From Lentibacter sp. XHP0401 (GTDB lineage Bacteria > Pseudomonadota > Alphaproteobacteria > Rhodobacterales > Rhodobacteraceae): a stretch of DNA of 64,000 nucleotides. The notes under the pieces are model-generated. The model did no database searches. It was not told the origin of the DNA and saw only the letters and a program-made list of their open reading frames with translations. Below are positions 63,812 to 64,000 of the stretch, one piece after another. The position numbers and the translations under genes are program-made. The DNA is taken from NCBI RefSeq assembly GCF_025751535.1, contig NZ_JAOWLC010000015.1, forward strand, positions 1-64,000. Reading direction: 5' to 3'. Each line of letters begins with the position of its first letter. Within the stretch, counting starts at the first letter, position 1.

Positions 63812-64000
63812 TTGAAACTTCCACAGCCTCTCCGAAGGCTTGCGTCAAAAGCGTCTCGCAGTGTGAGCGGCGGATTGCCTGTGTCCAAGCTTGATATTGC
63901 AGCGCAAAGCTTGCCCCGAACCAGCGCCAACGCCCATATTCCGCAGGAAATTTTGCAGGTGTTCGCTGCGGCCGAAGCGGCGCAAAGGCCCAAGGGATAC
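63812..64000 (+). CDS. 5' end of an unidentified gene running off the window
   Basis: From TTG 63812, preceded by GAGGAAGGGG, an open frame of 63 codons runs to the window edge (LKLPQPLRRLASKASRS..., ending AAEAAQRPKGY). An in-frame GTG at 63764 is an alternative start. No family recognised from this short piece. Confidence 0.4.
   Translation, partial: MKLPQPLRRLASKASRSVSGGLPVSKLDIAAQSLPRTSANAHIPQEILQVFAAAEAAQRPKGY

Noticed and set aside
63748-63993. 81-codon minus-strand open frame at the right edge
   Set aside because: The plus-strand frame has a good ribosome site and runs to the edge; the minus frame has no start signal or family.

Overview
The window looks like chromosomal DNA of an alphaproteobacterium of the Rhodobacteraceae (roseobacter) type. 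Supporting signs are an RpoE-ChrR pair next to a cyclopropane-fatty-acid/flavoprotein operon, a SitABCD manganese transporter with a Mur/Fur-like palindrome, an anthranilate (2-aminobenzoyl-CoA) catabolic operon, branched-chain-type ABC and TRAP uptake genes, dense ATGA gene overlaps and high GC. No species is claimed.

Layout. 1-8.4 kb is accessory DNA: a type I restriction-modification operon (hsdM missing its 5' end, hsdS, hsdR, and a YgjP-type metallopeptidase overlapping hsdR), then an IS66-family remnant that keeps tnpA, tnpB and one terminal repeat but has lost tnpC. It ends near a detached tRNA/tmRNA 3' end (8340-8367), which looks like an integration site and probably marks an island border. 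8.5-11.5 kb holds a dehydrogenase, a methyltransferase and a sulfatase. 11.6-20.5 kb is the most coherent pathway: tryptophan 2,3-dioxygenase diverges from an eight-gene operon encoding the fused 2-aminobenzoyl-CoA monooxygenase/reductase, an SDR, a MarR regulator, a non-canonical crotonase, an acyl-CoA dehydrogenase, 2-aminobenzoate-CoA ligase, a thioesterase and a Rid-family protein. A 32-bp palindrome lies between the two. Next come a DUF6544-type protein, a cupin and a TRAP QM pair without its binding protein, a cobalamin riboswitch fused directly to the 3' half of a btuC-type permease plus btuD, and a seven-gene operon (25.6-32.2 kb) for a branched-chain-type ABC transporter, an alpha/beta hydrolase and an SDR, controlled from a divergent PAS-LuxR gene.

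33-45.7 kb holds an ArsR/permease pair, the RpoE-ChrR locus with two divergent RpoE-type promoters (one for rpoE-chrR, one for a five-gene lipid/flavoprotein operon), sitABCD, a small SDR and xdhC. Two inverted copies of a 50-bp hairpin repeat lie at 40.4 and 45.8 kb. 45.8-54.4 kb holds selO, an IS3-family remnant, the phosphate operon pstSCAB-phoU with a PHO box, and a PAP2 membrane protein. 54.6-64 kb holds a glycerophosphodiesterase, tRNA-Lys(TTT), dapF, mtaB and a GDP-sugar locus (manC, gmd, a GDP-fucose/colitose synthase and a ColD-type 3-dehydratase with His in place of the PLP lysine), then a frameshifted glycosyltransferase and the start of another gene.

The strongest leads for new biology are the anthranilate operon with its atypical crotonase and Rid protein, the riboswitch-half-permease fusion, the periodic repeats at 32.9 kb and the colitose-type sugar locus. 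No CRISPR array, rRNA or replication origin was seen.
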